A stretch of DNA of 9,162 nucleotides from an uncultured Oscillospiraceae bacterium (lineage in GTDB: Bacteria; Bacillota; Clostridia; Oscillospirales; Oscillospiraceae): NCBI GenBank assembly GCA_959022875.1, contig CAUFAM010000027.1, positions 1 through 9,162 on the forward strand, written 5' to 3'. The notes under the pieces were generated by a model, which saw nothing but the letters and a program-made list of their open reading frames with translations, had not been told where the DNA came from and ran no database searches. Made by a program: the position numbers and the translations under genes. The first letter of the stretch is position 1. The number at the start of each line of letters is the position of its first letter. Positions 6,845-9,162 of this stretch are shown here, in pieces.

Positions 6845-8156
6845 GCTTATTTAATTGAGACAACAGTACCTCCCGCTCGTTAGGCAGCTCCCCCTGGGCC
6901 ACCTGGTCCAGAAGAAACCGGAGCGCTTTTCCGATTTCCGGCCCCCGCAGCCCGGACTGTTGTGCGTCGTGGCCGTTGACGGCCAGATCCCTCATGGTAA
7001 AGCAGGCCTGCTGGGCAATCATGTCCCGGGCCAGCTGTTCCGCCTGACGGCGCATCTGTTCCCGTTCTCCGCCCGGCAGGGCACAGGCCAGGCCGTCGGC
7101 CTGCTTCAGGGCCATCAGGTCAAAGAATACATCTGTGCCCAGCCGGCTGAGCCACCGGCCCACCCACCGCCGGGTGGGCTCCACAGGCAGGTCGTGGCGG
7201 GCGATGAGGGTGAGGGTGCGCTCCTGGGTGGCCTTGTCCAGACGCAGCCGCCCCAGAGCTTTTTCGGCGAGCATGGCGCTGATTTTTGGGTGGCCGTAGA
7301 AGTGGCCGATCCCCTCTTCGTCCAGGGTAAAGGAGGGGGGCTTGCCCACATCGTGGAGGAGAGCGGCCAGTCGCAGAGCAGGGTCGGGGGGGACGTTGGC
7401 CAGGGTTTTGACGCTGTGGGTGTATACGTCGTAGCAGTGGTGGGGGTTTCGCTGGTCAAACCCCACGGCGGGCCCCAGCTCCGGGAGAATCTGGACCACG
7501 GCCTCCGGATATTCCAGCAGCACCCGGGGGGCGGCGGGGGAGCACAAAAGTCGGAGAAATTCCCCGGTGATCCGTTCCCAGGCCACATAGCGAAGCTCCG
7601 GGACGTGCCGGCGCAGGGCATCAGCGGTGTGCTTCTCCAGGGAGAAGTCCAGCTGCGCGGCCAGGCGAAGTCCCCGGAGAGGGCGTAGGGCGTCCTCGGA
7701 AAAACGCCGATCGGGATCCCCTACACAGCGGATAAGGCGATGCTCCAGGTCAGAGAGGCCGCCGAACAGGTCGACAACGCCCTCCTCCTTCCAGGCCATG
7801 GCGTTGATGGTAAAATCCCGCCGGGCCAGGTCCAGAGACAGGTCGCCGGTGAAGGTGACCTTGTCCGGGCGGCGGTGGTCGGTGTAGTCCCCCTCTTTGC
7901 GAAAGGTGGTCACCTCCAGAGGCAGACCGCCGGAGAGGACGGTGACGGTGCCGTGTTTGAGCCCAGTTTCCACACAGCGCAGGTCGGCACAGATCTCCAG
8001 CACCTGCTGGGGCAGGGCAGCGGTGGCGATGTCGTAGTCGTGCAGGGGGATGGACAGCAGGCTGTCCCGTACGCAGCCCCCTACCAGCACTGTGCAAAAT
8101 CCGGCTTCATTCAGCCGCTTGACCACTGCCAGTGCCCTGGGGTCAAAGTCCGGCAT
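6825..8156 (-). CDS. cca: CCA tRNA nucleotidyltransferase with HD domain
   Basis: A class II nucleotidyltransferase that builds or repairs the 3' CCA end of tRNAs from CTP and ATP in the cytoplasm. Of its 443 residues, the head has VGGCVRD (25-31) and the metal-binding D40-Y-D42. RRDFTINAMA (112-121), DLFGG (129-133), the nucleotide-reading EDALR (154-158) and ERITGEF (194-200) follow, matching motifs A to E of bacterial CCA-adding enzymes. An HD phosphohydrolase-like domain follows, with H247, LLHDVGKP (267-274, H268/D269), H289 and H321-D322. The EDxxR template favours CCA addition over poly(A) polymerase. The ATG at 8156 is chosen because GGGAGG (8170-8165) lies 8 bases upstream; the GTG at 8165 in frame would overlap that site. 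It is transcribed alone, divergent from leuS, and ends in the shared terminator. Confidence 0.92.
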   Translation of the reverse strand: MPDFDPRALAVVKRLNEAGFCTVLVGGCVRDSLLSIPLHDYDIATAALPQQVLEICADLRCVETGLKHGTVTVLSGGLPLEVTTFRKEGDYTDHRRPDKVTFTGDLSLDLARRDFTINAMAWKEEGVVDLFGGLSDLEHRLIRCVGDPDRRFSEDALRPLRGLRLAAQLDFSLEKHTADALRRHVPELRYVAWERITGEFLRLLCSPAAPRVLLEYPEAVVQILPELGPAVGFDQRNPHHCYDVYTHSVKTLANVPPDPALRLAALLHDVGKPPSFTLDEEGIGHFYGHPKISAMLAEKALGRLRLDKATQERTLTLIARHDLPVEPTRRWVGRWLSRLGTDVFFDLMALKQADGLACALPGGEREQMRRQAEQLARDMIAQQACFTMRDLAVNGHDAQQSGLRGPEIGKALRFLLDQVAQGELPNEREVLLSQLNKQKESLD

Positions 8157-8164
8157 ATCCCTCA

Positions 8165-8170
8165 CCTCCC
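8165..8170 (-). promoter_or_regulatory. Ribosome binding site that fixes the cca start
   Basis: On the minus strand GGGAGG reads from 8170 to 8165, eight bases before ATG 8156-8154. The in-frame GTG at 8165-8163 overlaps this site and has none of its own at proper distance, so the shorter protein is preferred. Confidence 0.8.
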
Positions 8171-8183
8171 TGTTTTCCTTTTT

Positions 8184-8212
8184 ATCCTACCAGACCGGGG
8201 AAATGAATGCAA
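8184..8212 (-). promoter_or_regulatory. Promoter of cca
   Basis: Read on the minus strand, TTGCAT (8212-8207) and TAGGAT (8189-8184) are separated by 17 bases, with TG one base before the -10 box (extended -10). Predicted start of transcription is near 8177, giving a leader of only about 20 bases that holds the GGGAGG ribosome site. Confidence 0.6.
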
Positions 8213-8213
8213 G

Positions 8214-8240
8214 AAAAAGGGCAAAATGTCCGCCCTTTTT
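8214..8240. other. Hairpin / inverted repeat between divergent promoters
   Basis: AAAAAGGGC (8214-8222) and GCCCTTTTT (8232-8240) are perfect nine-base arms around a nine-base loop. In form it resembles a weak bidirectional terminator (four GC pairs, then T-runs on both strands). It lies exactly between the -35 boxes of cca (8207-8212) and leuS (8252-8257). It could insulate the two divergent units, act as an A/T-rich upstream promoter element, or bind a regulator. Confidence 0.5.
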
Positions 8241-8251
8241 CCCTGCGGCCC

Positions 8252-8280
8252 TTGCAATTGAAACAGGATTCTTGTATAAT
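8252..8280 (+). promoter_or_regulatory. Promoter of leuS
   Basis: TTGCAA (8252-8257) and a consensus TATAAT (8275-8280) are separated by 17 bases. Transcription is predicted to start near 8287, about 56 bases before the leuS TTG start. A leader this short leaves no room for a T-box riboswitch. Confidence 0.8.
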
Positions 8281-8290
8281 ATTCCGGAAT
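8281..8290. other. Ten-base palindrome at the leuS transcription start
   Basis: ATTCCGGAAT is a perfect dyad directly abutting the -10 box and spanning the predicted start site. It is a possible operator by position, but a ten-base palindrome can arise by chance and no second copy was noticed. Confidence 0.25.
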
Positions 8291-8324
8291 CGTTTTGTCT
8301 GAAACCCTTTGGGGTCAACTATAC

Positions 8325-8330
8325 AGGAGA
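8325..8330 (+). promoter_or_regulatory. Distant ribosome binding site of leuS
   Basis: AGGAGA is the only Shine-Dalgarno-like sequence before leuS. It lies 12 bases from the TTG start, longer than the 5-8 bases seen for the other genes here. An in-frame TGA at 8334-8336 excludes any start further upstream. Confidence 0.6.
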
Positions 8331-8342
8331 GTGTGATTCAAA

Positions 8343-9162
8343 TTGAAGTACGATTTCACCGCCATTGAAAAGAAGTGGCAGACCCGTTGGAAGGACGAAA
8401 AGACCTTCGCCTGCAAGACCGGTGACACCTCCAAGCCCAAGTTCTACGGCCTGGTAGAGTTCCCCTATCCTTCGGGCAACGGCCTGCATGTGGGCCACGC
8501 CCGGCCCTATACCGCCATGGACGTGGTGGCCCGGAAGAAGCGTATGGACGGCTATAACGTCCTGTTCCCCATCGGCTTTGACGCCTTCGGCCTGCCCACG
8601 GAGAACTACGCCATCAAAAACCACATTCACCCTGCCAAGGTGACGAAGGACAACATTGCCAACTTCACCAAGCAGCTGCATATGCTGGGTTACTCCTTTG
8701 ACTGGGACCGTGTGGTGGACACCACCGACCCCAGCTACTACAAGTGGACCCAGTGGATTTTCCTCCAGCTCTACAAGCACGGCCTGGCCTATAAGACCAC
8801 CATGCCCGTGAACTGGTGTACCTCCTGCAAGTGCGTGCTGGCCAACGAGGAGGTTGTGGAGGGCGTGTGTGAGCGCTGCGGCTCCCCCGTCATCCGCAAG
8901 GAGAAGAGCCAGTGGATGCTGAAGATCACCGCCTATGCCCAGCGGCTCATTGACGACCTGGACGGCCTGGACTTTATCGAGCGGGTGAAGATCCAGCAGC
9001 GCAACTGGATTGGCCGCTCCACCGGCGCCGAGGTCACCTTCAAGGCTACCACCGGCGAGGACATCGTGGTCTTCACCACCCGCCCTGACACCCTGTTCGG
9101 TGCCACCTATATGGTGCTGTCCCCCGAGCATGAGCTGGTGAAAAACTGGCTGGAGAGCGGCA
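8343..9162 (+). CDS. leuS: Leucyl-tRNA synthetase (3' partial)
   Basis: A class I aminoacyl-tRNA synthetase that attaches leucine to tRNA-Leu in the cytoplasm. The visible 273 residues begin MKYDFTAIEKKWQ. They carry the HIGH-type motif as HVGH (49-52) within YPSGNGLHVGHARPYT, then FPIGFDAFGLPTENYAIK (75-92) of the Rossmann core. A zinc-binding insert has C159/C162 and C176/C179. The start of the editing domain has NWIGRSTGAEV (221-231) and TTRPDTLFGATY (245-256). The KMSKS loop and the anticodon-binding parts lie beyond the right edge; LeuRS is usually about 800-900 residues, so roughly two thirds is missing. The start is TTG at 8343, forced by an upstream in-frame stop, with AGGAGA at an unusually long spacing. 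Its own consensus promoter lies about 60 bases upstream. Confidence 0.97.
   Translation, partial: MKYDFTAIEKKWQTRWKDEKTFACKTGDTSKPKFYGLVEFPYPSGNGLHVGHARPYTAMDVVARKKRMDGYNVLFPIGFDAFGLPTENYAIKNHIHPAKVTKDNIANFTKQLHMLGYSFDWDRVVDTTDPSYYKWTQWIFLQLYKHGLAYKTTMPVNWCTSCKCVLANEEVVEGVCERCGSPVIRKEKSQWMLKITAYAQRLIDDLDGLDFIERVKIQQRNWIGRSTGAEVTFKATTGEDIVVFTTRPDTLFGATYMVLSPEHELVKNWLESG

Noticed and set aside
6855..7688. Plus-strand frame of 277 residues opposite cca
   Set aside because: The minus strand carries the full set of CCA-enzyme motifs; the plus frame has none and would begin just after a terminator with no promoter.
8163..8165. GTG at 8165 as the cca start
   Set aside because: It overlaps the GGGAGG site that is correctly spaced for the ATG at 8156.
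8287..8342. T-box riboswitch before leuS
   Set aside because: The leader downstream of the consensus promoter is about 56 bases, too short for a T-box, and no specifier stem or antiterminator sequence was seen.
8319..9131. Minus-strand frame of 270 residues opposite leuS
   Set aside because: The plus strand encodes an unmistakable leucyl-tRNA synthetase with HVGH, zinc cysteines and editing motifs.

Overview
The window reads as a stretch of chromosomal core genes from a GC-rich member of the Clostridia, most likely an Oscillospiraceae-type gut anaerobe (Flavonifractor/Lawsonibacter-like). This placement is inferred from the paired YfmF/YfmH M16 proteins, the strong AGGAGG-type ribosome binding sites, a TTG start codon, sigma-A-like promoters with 17-base spacers, and the style of the FolD, Lgt and LeuRS proteins. 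No mobile element, CRISPR array, tRNA or rRNA gene was seen, and no gap between genes exceeds 300 bases.

Layout from left to right. (1) Positions 2-1738 hold the C-terminal part of a GH94-type enzyme related to cyclic beta-1,2-glucan synthase and 1,2-beta-oligoglucan phosphorylase; its frame is open at the left edge. (2) A well-formed promoter at 1747-1775 and a 5' UTR hairpin lead into a tightly packed plus-strand operon. It runs yfmF, yfmH, lgt, folD and a small PsiE-like membrane protein (1836-6828). The first three junctions are only 2-5 bases long, with each Shine-Dalgarno inside the end of the previous gene. (3) A near-perfect bidirectional terminator (6806-6844) closes the operon. It also closes the convergent minus-strand CCA-adding enzyme gene (8156-6825), and both stop codons lie at the terminator loop. 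(4) A 186-base divergent intergenic region holds back-to-back promoters for the CCA enzyme and for leuS, with a hairpin between them. (5) leuS starts at 8343 (TTG) and runs off the right edge.

The genes fit a translation and cell-envelope housekeeping theme. YfmF and YfmH are associated with EF-P modification, FolD supplies one-carbon folates, the CCA enzyme matures tRNA 3' ends, and LeuRS charges tRNA-Leu. Lgt makes the first lipoprotein modification, and the GH94 protein handles beta-glucan. I found no convincing undescribed system. The most interesting structures are the shared terminator that encodes the same five-residue tail (KESLD) in two convergent proteins, the Lgt with a Tyr in place of the E. 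coli His103 and a long acidic tail, and the compact divergent promoter region.
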